64,000 bases of DNA from Protonemura montana. Its lineage: Eukaryota; Arthropoda; Insecta; Plecoptera; Nemouridae. The stretch covers positions 1,954,570 through 2,018,569 of the forward strand of contig OX387602.1 of NCBI GenBank assembly GCA_947568835.1, written 5' to 3'. The position numbers and the translations under genes are program-made. Positions within the stretch are counted from its first letter, which is position 1, and each line of letters opens with the position of its first letter. Below the pieces are notes generated by a model. That model did not search any database. It was not told the DNA's origin and worked only from the letters and a program-made list of their open reading frames with translations. Shown piece by piece: positions 23,647 through 37,210 of this stretch.

Positions 23647-25977
23647 GGTTACTTAAACTTCTTACATTTTCACATGATTCATCTAAAAAAATAGTTTCCA
23701 GTTAAAAGAGTTCGAGGGTACTGTACTATTCATGAGTATTCAGTTGTTGGGTTTGTAATTTTCTAAAGTCGACAGGAAAATATTTTGTAGACGGTTTAAT
23801 GAAGTTTTGTGAGCATGAACTCCGAAAGTTTGCTTATTTATTTTATTGACATTATTGGTAATTTATTTGTCCTTGCAAGTTTTACCCGAACGTGGTTCAG
23901 ACCTAAGACTAGACTCGAAACACAACAACAGCGATGGAGAAGAATATTAATTGAGTAAATTGCTACTTTTCATTAAGATCCTTTCAGCGAAAGGAAAAAA
24001 ATTAACAAAAAAGTAATTAGTTAATTATTAATTCGCAATTTGCAAAAAAAAACATGGCATTATTTTCGGGCTGACAAAAAATATTTCTTATTACTTTGAA
24101 ATGAATGTTCTTAATTTGAATCTTTGAACGTGGAATTGTGCCAACCCTCTAGCAAGAAATTGCGCGGTCTTCTCGGCTGTCATTTCCATGCGTGACAATT
24201 GTAACGTGTGGCGAGGTATAAACTTGGTTCGGTGTCTTTCTTCATGATTATGATATTACAACTTAATAACTTGGACAGTGGCCCAGGGACAAGAAGCCAC
24301 ACGGGTGTCTCTTCCTGGACTGCGACGGCGATATGAGTCAACGAAGGTATCTGCTCCGCTTTTCCGCTGGCAGGAAAATGCTGCACACAAAATCGAGATA
24401 AGTGCCAACTTGCCGGAAAAGTGATCGCGCACCGGATTCCACGGCTAAAGACAACCGCGCTCCGTCGACGAAATCGAAAACACCCCCGGGAACAATGAAG
24501 CGAGCAAACAAAACGATTATAAAAGTTTTTAAAACTTCTGTTAAGTTAACCAAGAGGCGTGTAGTTCGGTTTTCACGTAACTTCCGTTTAAAGGCGATCA
24601 ACGAATCGAGTTTCAATTACTCTCATTTCGCCGATTCTGGGTCTTCTCCCTTTCCGTCGTGCACATTTCATTTGTTGGCAAAACCCGGGCATTTATATCC
24701 ACGAATACGTCATGGATGATGGGCGATCATTCATTACGCGCGCTCTTCCATTTATATTGATAACGCCCACAAGAAAATCACTTTTGTATTATTTACTGAT
24801 GCTTCAATTTTATTTTTAATTATGTCAATATCAGTGAAGAACTCTCATATAGGCAGTCCATGCATTCATAAAGTTTAGATTCACTAAACCTAGTCCAAGT
24901 TTGGTCCAAGCCAAACATTGCAAGCCACTGCCAACTTATTGCAAGTGTTGTTTCCGTGACAATATCCCGAAGTTACTTAGTCTCAAAGGAAACTTTAATT
25001 CCAGATTATGTCATCAAAATTGTTAGCAATTTATTGATTGAGTACTCGCGAGAGCAAGCAGTGTCCCGCGAATCCAACTGTCTTCGGCGTCCTCCCTATA
25101 GCAATCGGTTCCAGTGTTTGGTGTGGGCAACAATGTCGGTCAACTCTGGGGCAGGGATCATCCATCTTCGGCTGGCACCTCATTAGGAAATGACGTGCCA
25201 GAACTGGAAGGTTTCAATCCGATGGTTCACCACTCGCTAGACGGACTAACAAGCTTCCTGGAGGGCAAGGTGTGATACGTTGACAGGGAGGTTTCCATTG
25301 GAAGGAAATAACCCAAAGATCGGAGAGAACGCCTTAAACAGGTTCGCAATCAATACCCTCCCCCTGCCCCTTTAATAAACGATCCTTCCCAAGAGCTCGC
25401 GGGCAGAGATATCACACTTATAGAGTAAATCAGATTCTCTGATGGAGTTCAAACGTTGCCCGATCGTCAACGGTGTCCAGACTTCAAATGGTTGAATTTT
25501 CCTCACTGACTTATTGAAAAGATAACTGATTGAATAACTTCGTAATGGACATTTTAATAAACTTTATTTTGAGTTTTTTCCAACGACACTATGAACGATT
25601 TTTCAATGAAAATTATTTTCTCGGCAGAAATAAAAGTTATTCCAATAAACCGACTAATTAAATTGCGAATTAAATAAACTAAGCTCTTAAGTCTTAATTC
25701 ATTCAAACACGAAATCTCTTGACTTTTATATACCCCTCTTTAATCCCCAAAATCCTTTGCTTTGAAGTAAATCGCCTTTAAAATTTTTCAAAAATAAAAA
25801 AGTTTCAAGCTGACGTTATCTATTTTTCCACCCACCAGTAACTTGTAGTCTCCAGCGAAGGAGCAATTTTGTCGGCTAATTCGCGTGAACTGAACCCAAC
25901 TCGGGGAAGAATGGGAGTCACTGCGGGACGAGTGTTGTGAGTGGGTCTAGCTGGGCGAACCTGGGGTTGGGAGGGAC

Positions 25978-26000
25978 GGGGGGAGGGGGGGGGGGGGGGG
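25978..26000. repeat. G-run, possible quadruplex
   Basis: Six Gs, one A and then sixteen Gs, preceded by several GGG/GGGG groups from about 25961. On sequence alone this meets the pattern for a G-quadruplex. Run lengths in such tracts are often uncertain in assemblies. Confidence 0.8.
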
Positions 26001-29000
26001 CGCAGAGAGTCCCGTGCACTCCGGCTTACTCATCTCGAAAGTCAAACTTTATCAACTCTCTTATACACTTTGCTTGTTTATTATTTTTCGGTCGAATGGA
26101 AACGCGGCTTGGGGGCACACGGCTAACAGAGTTGTGTTTGAGTTTCGTGGGGACGTGTCCGACAAATTTCATGCTTTCTAACAGCGTATTAAAGGTGAAT
26201 TCATGTGCCAATAAAGGGTAAATATATCGTGCACAATGGAAGGACATAATCAACATTGCGCTGGAAAGAAAATAGGTGATTAGCCGCAGCCCGCAATACG
26301 CTTGATAATAGGGACCCAACGGGCCCCACTCAGAAACAAAACTCCCTCGATGTAGTCCACACTGAACCCTGTTCATACCCACCGACCACCACCGGGCATG
26401 TATGCGCATTGACAACAGCAAACTACATACTTTTCGTTGGCGTTAAGAATTAAACATAGAGAAAATGCAGCATACATTCACGTTATATGTGATGTCAGTG
26501 CAAGCGGAAAATAATAATGGTCTCCATGTCTCTCCGTTTGGAAAACATAACATTGCGTCTCAATCCTCACTAACGGTTGATGAGCGGCATAAAGAGCTGC
26601 CGGCAAAGAATGAAAGATCGTTCCGATCCAGCGGAAAAAGAGATGGCAGTTAGGAGAATGAAAAATACGCTCTGAAGTAATAGAGAATGGAATACAATCA
26701 AGATCTAGGATACTTCGGGCGTTCTAGCCTTTCGGGGGAGAGAAAATCTGTAAAAGAACACTCAGATAATTTCTAGATATCTGATGGAAACTTTGTCGAT
26801 GTAAGAGAGGCATGAAATACGTGAAAATGGCAAAAAGGCAGAAGGCGGGCGATAACGAAAAGAGATATGTTTAGGTCAAAAAACAGACACTCAAATTTAT
26901 CAAGGACGAAATGAAATTCGTAGGAAATGAAGTTTGCATAGAACGGAATGAAACAAGTGACGTGAGAAATGCTAAGAAATAAAGCAAAGTGGAAGATGAA
27001 TATATCTTGAAGAGCCACGTGAGAAAGAATGCGAAAGTGGAATAGCTATATCAAAAGCGACGTGCAAAGGAAACTATCGCTTTCTGTGTCACGCGCTCGT
27101 TGAGACCACTGAGACCACTGGCTGAAACGGAGACCAACACACATAGATTTTCCACTACAAGTCGATACAAACAATTATACGAATGCGATACAATCGACGT
27201 TGCACTGTATCATTTCACCAATTTCACCACATTCAGTAAATTTGTCTTTATTGAACCAGAATGCATCTAAATCCAATTACGTTCAAAAAAAAGTCCATGC
27301 CGATTTATATGCTCCATTTGTTCGATAAAAATGCAGTATAAATGCAGTTCCTCTCATGAAGCTTAAAACACGTCTGCTGTCAACCTGACTTGCCACAATT
27401 CTGGTAAACCACTGACAAAGCTATGCAACTGCAAGCCACTTGTGCTCAGGCAGGTGTCGGAACTGTGTCCATTCGTTTCGTTTGGCGGAAGAATTGCAGA
27501 TATGAGCTGCGCTGGAACACATAAATCTTGCAAGATTGCAATTTCTTGTGTACATCCTTATTATTATCATCGCAAGACGTGCGACGTCGTCTCTTGGGGC
27601 TATCAAAACACTTCCTTGAGGTTTCAAGGCGCAATGCGGCAAAAGGACCGGTAATTACATTAATTTCCTTGGAGCATTACCCTCGTTCGTGAACTGAGAT
27701 GCACAACACCACTGCAAGAAACCGTGCGGCACATGCAAAACCAGAGCTCGCGGCCGCCGTATGTGCATGGTGGTAGCTTACCAACCCCTAATCCGGAGCG
27801 CAGATAACAGATCGTAGCCGCGCTAGAGAGACTCGCCATTAGTATTGTTTTATCTGACAAATTCACACCTTACCGTTGTATCTGGTTGATGTCTCAAATG
27901 GGAACGAAGCCATGCAGAGTTCGTATCTATTACAAATTATCATCATTACTATATTCTAGGATTTTCTGGAATCAACACATTATTAATTTATTTGCGATTG
28001 ACTTTATGATCATTGAAATAAAATGATTGTACGTGTATGTATAGCTATAACGGTACATTTTTGCGAGGCAATTCTTCCTGCTTACCATTTGCAACATTGT
28101 CTACCAAAAGTAAAAGGTATAATGGGAATATAACCGCGCGCTCAACTAGCCATTTCACCAGAAAAACCTGAGAGTCCTGAGTGCTAATGCTAGATAGTAC
28201 TCTTCGAAATCTACCAAACTAGAAAAGTAGAAAAACTTTTGAAAACATTCTCGTTTGCTAGCAGGAACACATATAGACAACTGGCTTAAGGCAATCCGCC
28301 ATTGCGCAACACTTTAGACAGTTTAAACAGAGAGTATCTACATCGATAATTAAGAAACGCAATAAACACGCTAGACTTATTGCTGGCATTAATCTTGCCA
28401 GTCAGTACTCTAAGAGCGAACGCTAACGAGTGCCGCAGCCGCGACGGACGAGCACCGAAAGCTTGCGTTAACTTGTGGCAGACAAGCAGCGTCGACCTCT
28501 CAACCTCCAGAGGGGCTAATGCAATGTGAGGCAAGCGAGCGGCCAGCGTGCGGTGTGGTTGTTTAGTCTTGGTGTTTGTGGGAAGTCCCAACCCCTTGTC
28601 CGCGGTAAGACCGGGGGAATCAATAAGCCAGTGGGTGCAGCCAGCCGACGGGTTACAGTTGACCTGACTCTTGGGGGCCCCCGTGCCCCGCGCGGCGGCC
28701 GCGTGACCTCGAGATACGCGTGACATAACTTCTCGATGCCAATTGCTGGAGTTGACAAGGTTGGTTCGCGGGTCACGTCTAGCGTCCGCCCCTTAGCGCC
28801 GTGTCGAGTGAGTCCCGACCAAGGGTGCGGGACGGACGGGAAGTTATTATGTACTTCCTAGTTTTATAGTTAGTTGCAAAGGAGGCTGGATAACGCGCGG
28901 ACTTATTTTAAGTCCCAAGTTTGCGCTGGAGTCACGCGATACCTTTCAGTTTCTTACAGACGACTGGAGTAGATATTTGGAGTGAATTTTGTGAGTTGGA

Positions 29001-30385
29001 TATCCTGAGCATGCACCGAGCTCTACGGCTCCATTGCTAATTTAGACACAGCTGAGATGTTCACAATCCGACGAAACTAGTAACCAATAATTAAGTTAAC
29101 TTATATCAAGTTATTTCTTAGCTTGTGGATATTAATCATGCAACCGTCATTTCAGATTGAGGTGAAAATGTTAGGATTCAATACCGCAGAAATGGGTACG
29201 ATGCTATGTAATGCAGCGATATTCGTGGGGGTTGGGGAGGACAGAAATTAAAATTTTGTAAAGATTAATTTTTATGAGTGCATTATTTGTAAAACGGGTG
29301 TTTTTGCGACTGTTGTAAAAAATGCCTAGGTAGCTTATCTCACCGATAACGTTGACTTTTTTTATAAAACAGTTCCATCTCCAAGGCCAACAACCCTTCT
29401 AAACCATCGTCAAGAACATCTTTTTCTCAGAAGAGACTGTCATACCTGGAATGTTATTCCTGTGAGAAACGTGACTACAAAATGAGTATTTTGTAGTTTT
29501 ATTTTGAGCGTGTGGGAGTTTGTCAGAGCGTATGTTGTTTCTTTGCTAAGCTATTCGACAGAATCTCATGCAAAAACGTTTTCCATCAAGCTTTACATGT
29601 CAAACTCGCAGATTCCGCGAAATAATTCTGCTGGAAATTCCCAGCAACTCTAGATTCGTTGTTGTGGGGCACCAAGATGCGCCCTCCCAGTTTAGACTGT
29701 TGACAAGATATTACCTTTCCTTTTTCAGTCAGCACCGGTTTTTACCAAGTGTTTCTCAAATGACTTCTTAATTAAATTGCCATCGATTTTTCCTGCAGAT
29801 AATTCGCATGGTTGTAAAGTTTTGATTAAAGTTGAAACAAAAGGCGGTCGGAGTGAATGATGCGGCGACATCGGCCGGGCCGGGCAAGAAATTGGAGTAG
29901 TCATTTCGATTGCATTGCGGGTGGTATCACGCTAGGTACTAGCACCAGATTCTCTTTCACCCAGCACGGAGCCTTGCACGCCCCAACAATCCAGCGAAAT
30001 GCATTTTAAATTTAAATTACTTTCATAATTTTGTGTTAACAGCAAATGAATGCAGAATTTCAAAAGTAAAATTCATTTTTGGACCGCAATTTATTGGCAC
30101 GGTTTGGAACTCTCTTACGCAGCCCACAATGCTCATTTAGCTTTTTTGATTTTTGTTCGCTTTTTCGGCCAGTTTAAGGTACGCAGCACGCATGCGCCTC
30201 GTCACACACTTTTACGCTTAATGCGGGAAGAAAATATTTCCGGACCTGATTCATAATTTTTTTTTTTTTCATTTGGCATTTAGCTTCTCGATTGGTTTTG
30301 TTTAAACTCTAAATAAAATTGAATAAGTATTCTGGAAAGAAGATCCATAATCCAGCTGGACCTCGGCTGGTCTACCGGCCCGTGA

Positions 30386-30417
30386 CACCGCGGAGTGACG
30401 TCATCGCGGTGACGTCG
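30386..30417. promoter_or_regulatory. Paired CRE sites inside a dyad
   Basis: TGACGTCA (30396-30403) is a perfect ATF/CREB palindrome, and TGACGTCG (30410-30417) is a near-perfect copy 14 bp downstream. CACCGCG (30386-30392) and CGCGGTG (30405-30411) form an inverted repeat spanning the first site. The density of these elements suggests a regulatory site in the putative intron, though binding is unproven. Confidence 0.4.
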
Positions 30418-31111
30418 GAGTACGCAAGATCGAAAGCGATTTACCGCCCGAGTGTGGTCCTAATTTCAGCAAAAAAACAAAACAAAACAAAACAAACAAA
30501 AACAAGCGGAAACACTGTCAACTGCATTAAGAATAAACAACCATCCACGGGACCTTGCCAACGCGAATTTAACCCAAAAACAATGATGTGCACTTTAAAT
30601 TTGAGACTGTGCCAATGATCGCAGTGTGCACACTTGCGGCTAGATTTTATTTCATTTTATTATTCTGTTTAAGCTATGAATTATTACTGTGCTTAATGCT
30701 AAAACAAATCTAATTACAGATCTAATGCTATAGGAATATGAGAAAATATTGTTAATACGGCTGAAAAGCAAGGAATGCCATGACTTTCCTTGCCATTTAC
30801 TGGCCATCGATATTTTTCTTTGAAAAGTATTCAATGAGTAAAACTCGTTCGGATTTCCCGACCGTTGTGTCACAGCGCTGTCTCACAGTCGAATCGAACC
30901 GAATTGACGGCCGAGATTAACAATGAAGTTCTGAACTCAAGTATGCCGGACGCCATGTTGTCCAACTTATTTCCCAATTTGATGGCATCGGTAAATTAGG
31001 AACGCGACAAATATTTACCCAGATCGATTGCCGAGTCCGAGAAACATTCACTCGGGCGCGAGGTCACTTCTTGTAAAATGAAATTCAAGTACGAGCAGGG
31101 AAAGTTTTGGC

Positions 31112-31129
31112 GACGCCGACGCCGACGCC
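31112..31129. repeat. (GACGCC)3 micro-repeat
   Basis: Three perfect tandem copies of GACGCC in otherwise ordinary sequence. One of several such micro-arrays in the window. Confidence 0.9.
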
Positions 31130-32060
31130 CCACCGTTTTCGGCCACAATGTTGCCGTTTTCGCGTGTCACCGTAATAAATATACTGGCATTTATCATTGT
31201 AAAATATCGCTTTCTGCGTGATTCATGGCCCATATAGATTTTTGATAGCTCCAGTCAAGACGGGTTGGCTTTTTCAGGATCTTTGAAATATGATCGCGAA
31301 TGTTTCGGTTATGGATCGCAGGCCAATCAGCGCAACCGACGCTCGGCGTATGTAATGCGATATTGCTTTATCGGGAAAACATCAGTTTTAAAAAAACAAA
31401 ACGCAATTTTATGTAAAAAAAAATATATATATATACATATATATAAAGCATATCAATTTTGTTAGAAAATCTAATGGAAACGCTAATTATCAGAGTGTTT
31501 TGCAAATAAATCAAGTGTAATTAAAATGTTGCAACACGATATATCGTCTCCGGTTTCCGGTTCTTCTCGATTGCAGAGGTGAAATTGGATCATCACTAGC
31601 TTCACCGCGTTTTATGAAGGTGTATTTAGAATATATATTCTGTCTGCCAATAGATGCAACACGTGTAGGTATCATCCCTTCGTAGTCCGCAGTTCAGAAG
31701 AAGTTTCACCAATATTTGTTCAATTACTCTGTACTGTATGCTTAAATTTCAGTTTAAAACATCTGTAATTACTATAGTTGTTAAACAGTTTAGTGCATGT
31801 CTTGAAAGCTCATGAGCTATGAAGCCATGGAGTGGAAATCGGGGATCTATCTCGGAAATTAAGTTTATTTATAAATGTGCTTTATTAAATGATCCATGTG
31901 TAAAATCCATTTAATTCTGTATGCAAGCAAATGTATATTTAAATCTAATCTATCTATCTTCTTCTTATAATAAAATGCCTGTGTCGCAAAAACCCAAGTT
32001 TTTGTCGTTTTCTATCGATTTGTCTTGATTCTGTTCCATACTTTTGATAGGATGTCTTTA

Positions 32061-32098
32061 AAACTTGATAAGCTTGAGCTGAAATTGACGCTTTACAG
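32061..32098 (+). repeat. 38-bp direct repeat, copy 1
   Basis: Pairs with 32392-32429 at 32 of 38 positions, with a shared core AAGCTTGAGCTGAAAT. The spacing is 331 bp. It may be an internal duplication of the Helitron-like element. Confidence 0.75.
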
Positions 32099-32391
32099 AG
32101 GGTGGTAAGTGTTCGCACACCCGGGAGGCAATTTTGGGCAAAATTAAATAGTGCATTTTTCGTAGTTTTTCCAGCTTTTAGGATTTTCTTCAGTAACTTT
32201 TTGCGACGGGTTGGAATTGACCGGTTTCGCAATAGGTTTTGGTGCCCGCGGGGCAATCGTGCTCTTTTTGGGGTGCATTTTGGTCATTTTTGGTATTTGC
32301 ACACCTTTTATTAATAGTTGCGAACCAAACAAAATTAAATGATTTTGTGATATGGTTATGGCAATGGAGTGGGTGGGTGGGTATGTTTTTG

Positions 32392-32429
32392 AAACTTAAA
32401 AAGCTTGAGCTGAAATGTACGTTTTGCAG
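32392..32429 (+). repeat. 38-bp direct repeat, copy 2
   Basis: Second copy of the segment at 32061-32098, diverged at six positions. A GGGTGGGTGGG tract lies just upstream. Confidence 0.75.
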
Positions 32430-33808
32430 TTTTACAGCAAGCATTTTGAGTTGGAATTGAAACTGCATTGACTGGCACTTGCCACTTTGATGCGCTTGCA
32501 AGCCGAGAAAAACAAACGCGATTCTGTGACTAAACCAAATAATGGTTGACTAAAAAGGCTTTCACAGCTTGTGCTATCGTTCGTTTCACGTGATAACGTC
32601 AAACTCCCGCATGAACGTCATACAAATCTAATTTTCCATGATTATTTTGCCACAAATATGCTCTAAAGTCTATCGGTAAATACTATGACGTTGTAGAAAT
32701 ATGTCAGTCCATTGTTAGGAGGCTGCCGGAATGACACATTGCTGGGACAAAACGCAATGCCTAGAGTATCAATAGTTTTAGCGCACCACAAATGCACGAG
32801 TAACAAAACCGTGTAGAACAAAAAAGGCCCTTCAAAATGATCGTTTGGCCAGCCAACAGCCAATACATTTTTTAAACAAAGCAGATTTACACTTTTTCAG
32901 CGATCTGCACACAATGCATCATTAGCAACTTCTGCATCAACTGATTCCCAAATCCGAAATAAATCCTGTTGTTCGCTGTATTTGCAATAATATATGCCGA
33001 AATAATTGGACGGCCGTGTTTTTTTAAAGTTTGAATAAGTTTAGTTAATTGAGCAGAGTGAACATTTCAGAAGTCTGCTTATGGCAGGCCGGCAAAATTT
33101 CACGCAGAATTGTGTGTGGCAATTGGTATACCAGCGCGGAAATTAGTTGGGCACAAGATAGCGCTAGGACGGGCCTGTTAGCTTGAAGCTATACCGGCTG
33201 GCCACGGGAGAGCACAACCCTCCGACCTCACAACTTCCTTCGGACGAGACGATAGCTTCACTCGACTCTACCAACCACTTCAAACAAACTCTGTGCCTCA
33301 TTTTGCAATTGCATTGCTTATCATTTGTCGTCTAGCGATTCATTTCACTGGCGTTGAACCGTATTTTATCAGACACCTCTGCTCTGGTACAGCGCAGGTT
33401 GGTGCTGCGAGCTGTCGCGTGGGGTGAGCACTCAATGTTGTGCTTCTGTCTAGGTCGTTAATGCCCATTTCCACTATCCATCGATCAAGATGCGCATTCT
33501 GAATTATGACGCGACGTTGAAATCTATTCCACAAATCGGTTTGATTTATTGGTTCAAGAATCATCTATAATAATATCGAAATTAAATCCGCATAAATAAC
33601 GAGTCCGATGGGATTGCAGAGGTGCTTTCTGATAACAGTGATTCAATTTCGTGATTGACAGAACGATTCGGCTTATGACAAATGTAGAGTTTCGTTTCAA
33701 TTGAGAGATAACACTCAACCTGTAGCATGACAGATGACCTCGCGAGTTTGACATGGCAGACGTGTGCAGGTGCCATTTATTTCCATGCAGACAATCTATA
33801 ATATGATT

Positions 33809-33846
33809 GCGGCGGTGGCGGCGGCGGCGGCGGCGGCGGTGGCGGG
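33809..33846. repeat. (GGC)n trinucleotide repeat
   Basis: About twelve GGC/GCG triplets with two GGT interruptions. A plus-strand reading gives a short alanine run and a minus-strand reading an arginine-rich one; neither sits in a recognisable protein. Confidence 0.85.
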
Positions 33847-36800
33847 GGCTCGTATGAGTGATTGTGCACTTGAGCTGGCTTTTCACTCTCGGCTCCATGC
33901 GACTCGACCTGCTCAACAATGGCCCGTCAAACAGCTTATCATATTTGGTTGCGTGACACGCTTTTTCAGCCGCAGATAATCTCGTGCATTCACCGAAGAT
34001 CCGTATGTATTGAAACGATGGACCAGCCATCATGTACCGACATTGAACGACGTGGAATATATATGACCATACCATTGCAAACTCTTTAAAAAGTTCATTG
34101 AAAATACGGCATATAAACACGGTTCGGTGTACACCCATAGGTTTTATTTAAGAGCTCAAATCGACGCATGCTTATTTTACTCCTCCATCTCGCGCTTTAT
34201 CAGATTTTGTTTGAAATAAGCTGCGGAAGTTTCGCTACCCACAGGCTACTCGTGCATGCTTTAAACACCTAACACTCAACTTTCTAGTTTATGGGCTTCA
34301 GTTTTCACACCGGTTTTGATTGATGGCTGGGTTTCTGCCTTGCAATTGCAGCCTTCCACCGAATTATGGCGGCTTTCAGTAAAGAAAATCTTGGCCATTA
34401 TTAATGCCAGTCACGCTTTTTCATATCGCAGTGGTCTTGGAAGCAAAGAGGAGAAAATAGGAATCTTTGGCGCATGTAATTGCCTGTTGGGAGGCCTGGC
34501 AGGCGACAAATGTGCCCCATAACCAATGCTTTAGCGAATTGTCTCCATAATGCAGTAACAGTCTTACCACAGTCTTATTAAGAAGATGGGTCTCGGCTTC
34601 GCGCTGAAAGATGTCACGACCCAAACTTGTGCAAAGTTTTTTTTTTCCACGCCAAAATATATGTGTGCTCTCATGGCATTTCATAGTCGCGCTCGCATTG
34701 TGAGTGTCTATGGAGATGGTCACTCGTTTCAGGGTGCAAGCACTGGTATATGGTGATGTAAACTTTATGTAAATCCATATCAGCTCACTTCGACCGTCTT
34801 AATTCGTTTGAAAGTCAGTTGACACTGCTTGTCAAATCTCATAGTCCAAAGTGCCGCTATCAGTTGGTCATCATCTCGTGAACTCATTAATTGGCGTCCC
34901 CGGGGCAGAGCCAAAGGTCAACTAAAACTAAACCCTGTGATAATATTATGAGTGTCTCTAATTAGTATTTCAGCCGAACCACACGAATACCCTGGACGTT
35001 CACTGTAATTTCCTGACAAAAGCAATATCCGGCGAGCATTGTCTACTTGCAATTATTGGCACTAGACTGAGTAAGCACATACCCGCACCGATCACACCAC
35101 ACGTCTTCCTGAAGACCGCATCGGCTGCTTCTGGCGATGCGATATTAATAGGATATTATTAGGATTCTTGTTACACCTACAGTAATGACCCACGTCGAAG
35201 TTACTAGATTGCAGGTACATATGGGATTTATTAATTGCTTTTTAAATGCCAATCAATGCACTTTCGTATGCGTATGGCACAATTTGTTTCGAATTGGTAT
35301 TGGGTATGAACGGCTGTAATTACAAGCGGCACTGCGATGGAGAGTATCGATGCATGCTCTCACGTCCAGGGAGTACTGAGGCTAGGAAAAAACCAGCTCG
35401 ACGACGGAATGCCATTGCGAATTCAGCCGTGTGCGTAGGCAAACGGCACCTAGCTATATAAACAATTCAAATTTTACCTTTGTTTGTAATTGCCAAATAA
35501 ATATTTTAAAAAGCGAATGTCACTCGGAAAATACTCGGGAATAAACAAAAACAATTTTGTTAGCAAAGAAAAGCAGATCGTTACACCAACAGATTGACAA
35601 GGCCGTACATGGAATGAGCGTAAAGTCAGGCAAACAAAATCGCGGCCGCTAGCGCAAGAGAATAAATCCAACGATCTAAATTTTATATTTTATAGACGTG
35701 AGAACTTTCAGAGTTTTCGCACGTAGCCTCCAATTTTTTTTTTTGGAATTTCGCTCAAGAAGCTCACGCTCTCAAATTTCGCCAGTATTTTGCCATCTCG
35801 ATCTTAAATCTTAGCGGAGCGATGTGATAGATTTATTAGGCACTTCTCGACATGGGCTCGCTGTCGGGAAGTATGTTTTAAAGTGATTCTATCGGATGGC
35901 CGAGAAGCGATGGCGAATCAACGAAATGTAGCGCGTCAGATCTCCTGGAAATAAACAGCATTGTTGACTCCACACCGGAAAAATCATCATCTTGAAATCT
36001 CTCGTCAGAAACAACTTCACAAATGTAAAAGCTTGTTTCGCCCCACAAACAATGTTTAACACGTCTGTGCAGCTGTACCACAGATCTTTGACCGCGGAGA
36101 TTTTTCCGCACAAATTGCATAAAATTCTGATGAAAACTAATTTTTTTTTTTAAAAGCAAATTCAGCAGAGAATTTTTTTGGTCCGGTTCCTTCATATTCT
36201 TTGATCTTTTTTCATGGCAACGGATAAAAGAGATTTGAAATTTAATTACGCCCATGTTGTACAAGCTTTACCCCAATAACAAACAAAGGTATTTTCACGT
36301 ATCATTACCGGCCATGTGTGGACGTTTTTGATTAATTACTGTGCAGTGTGCCTCTCACTCAGCCATGCTTTTTGTAATTGGCAAATGAATGCTCGGCTAA
36401 AATTGTGCTTTGTACACACAACCAGATTCATAATGGCAAAAAGCGGTTTTTGAAAATTCCATCTCCACCTATTTTTGCGGAGAAAATTAAAACATTTTAA
36501 TTTTTTTCACCACACTTTCTATTTTAAACGTCTGTGAAAATCAGCAATGGTGAATAATACGCTCAACGTATGTGTTTTTGTCACATTAATTGAAAAATAA
36601 AAGTGTTTCTATAAATATTTCTAAAACTTTTCAAGCTGAAAGTGATTTCGGTTTTTAAATGCTACTGGCTATCACGACTTTCCACGTTAATTCGCTGTTA
36701 CAACAGCTCGTTGCCATACAAATGCTTAATAATGGTTAATCTTCCTCGCTGGAGGCTGCGACACAGTAAAATATACTCTCTCCAGGCAGTCTTTGCCCAA

Positions 36801-36959
36801 ACAGACCGAGCGGCAGAACGTTTGCGTTCGCTAGCGATCGATACATTTAATGGCGATATAAAGAGGAAAGCTAACTTTTCCGCGCCTAGCTCTCTTTCCA
36901 CCCAATTTTCTGCATTTTATCTTGGTTTCACTTTCTTGGAAAGCAGTGAGCCTCTCTCA

Positions 36960-36976
36960 CCCCCCCCCCCCCCCCC
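36960..36976. repeat. C17 homopolymer
   Basis: Seventeen consecutive Cs followed by a C-rich segment. On the minus strand it is a G-run with quadruplex potential. Confidence 0.85.
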
Positions 36977-37158
36977 ATTCCCCGCCGGGGCGCGCACGCG
37001 TGATCGATAACCTGGGAGACCCACGAGATTTTTTTTATACGATTTTCTTAAGTTTCACGTGTGGATGACGTATGGCCGACCGTCACAATAGCTTAGGCAA
37101 GTCTCTCCTCTGGCCAGGACAAAGTGTTGGAAATAAAGCACCATTGGGGCCGAACGGA

Positions 37159-37210
37159 GGCGTCGGACAAGGCGTCGGACGAGGCGTCGGACGAGGCGTC
37201 GGACGAGGCG
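37159..37210. repeat. 12-bp tandem repeat GGCGTCGGACGA
   Basis: Four full units (37159-37170, 37171-37182, 37183-37194, 37195-37206) plus GGCG. Units two to four are identical and the first differs at one base. Each unit carries GGCGTC, the complement of the GACGCC hexamer found elsewhere. A plus-strand frame reads as repeated A-S-D-E, but there is no recognisable protein context. Confidence 0.9.

Larger units (their letters stand above)
23647..31948. other. Non-coding intronic stretch
   Basis: No gene is supported on either strand. Structured items are the G run at 25978-26000, the CRE pair at 30396-30417, an A/C-rich (AAAAC)n tract at about 30475-30505, the GACGCC array at 31112 and an AT repeat near 31419-31447. 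A GC-rich patch lies at about 28600-28720. It has no recognisable product. Confidence 0.5.
31949..32500 (+). mobile_element. Possible Helitron-like element, 5' end
   Basis: The sequence beginning TCTATCTATCTTCTTCTTAT and continuing with AATAAAATGCC resembles the 5' ends of animal Helitrons and their non-autonomous relatives, which start with TC and have a pyrimidine/AT-rich leader. The insertion would lie between A and T-rich flanks. Inside, a 38-bp segment occurs twice (32061-32098 and 32392-32429) with six differences. No Rep/helicase coding sequence is present, so it would be non-autonomous. The 3' end is not fixed; a hairpin followed by CTAG at 32737-32764 is possible but is followed by A rather than T. 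Confidence 0.35.

Noticed and set aside
33554-34138. 194-codon minus-strand open frame, the longest in the window
   Set aside because: Its arginine/histidine run comes from the GGC microsatellite, and no domain or plausible gene context is present.
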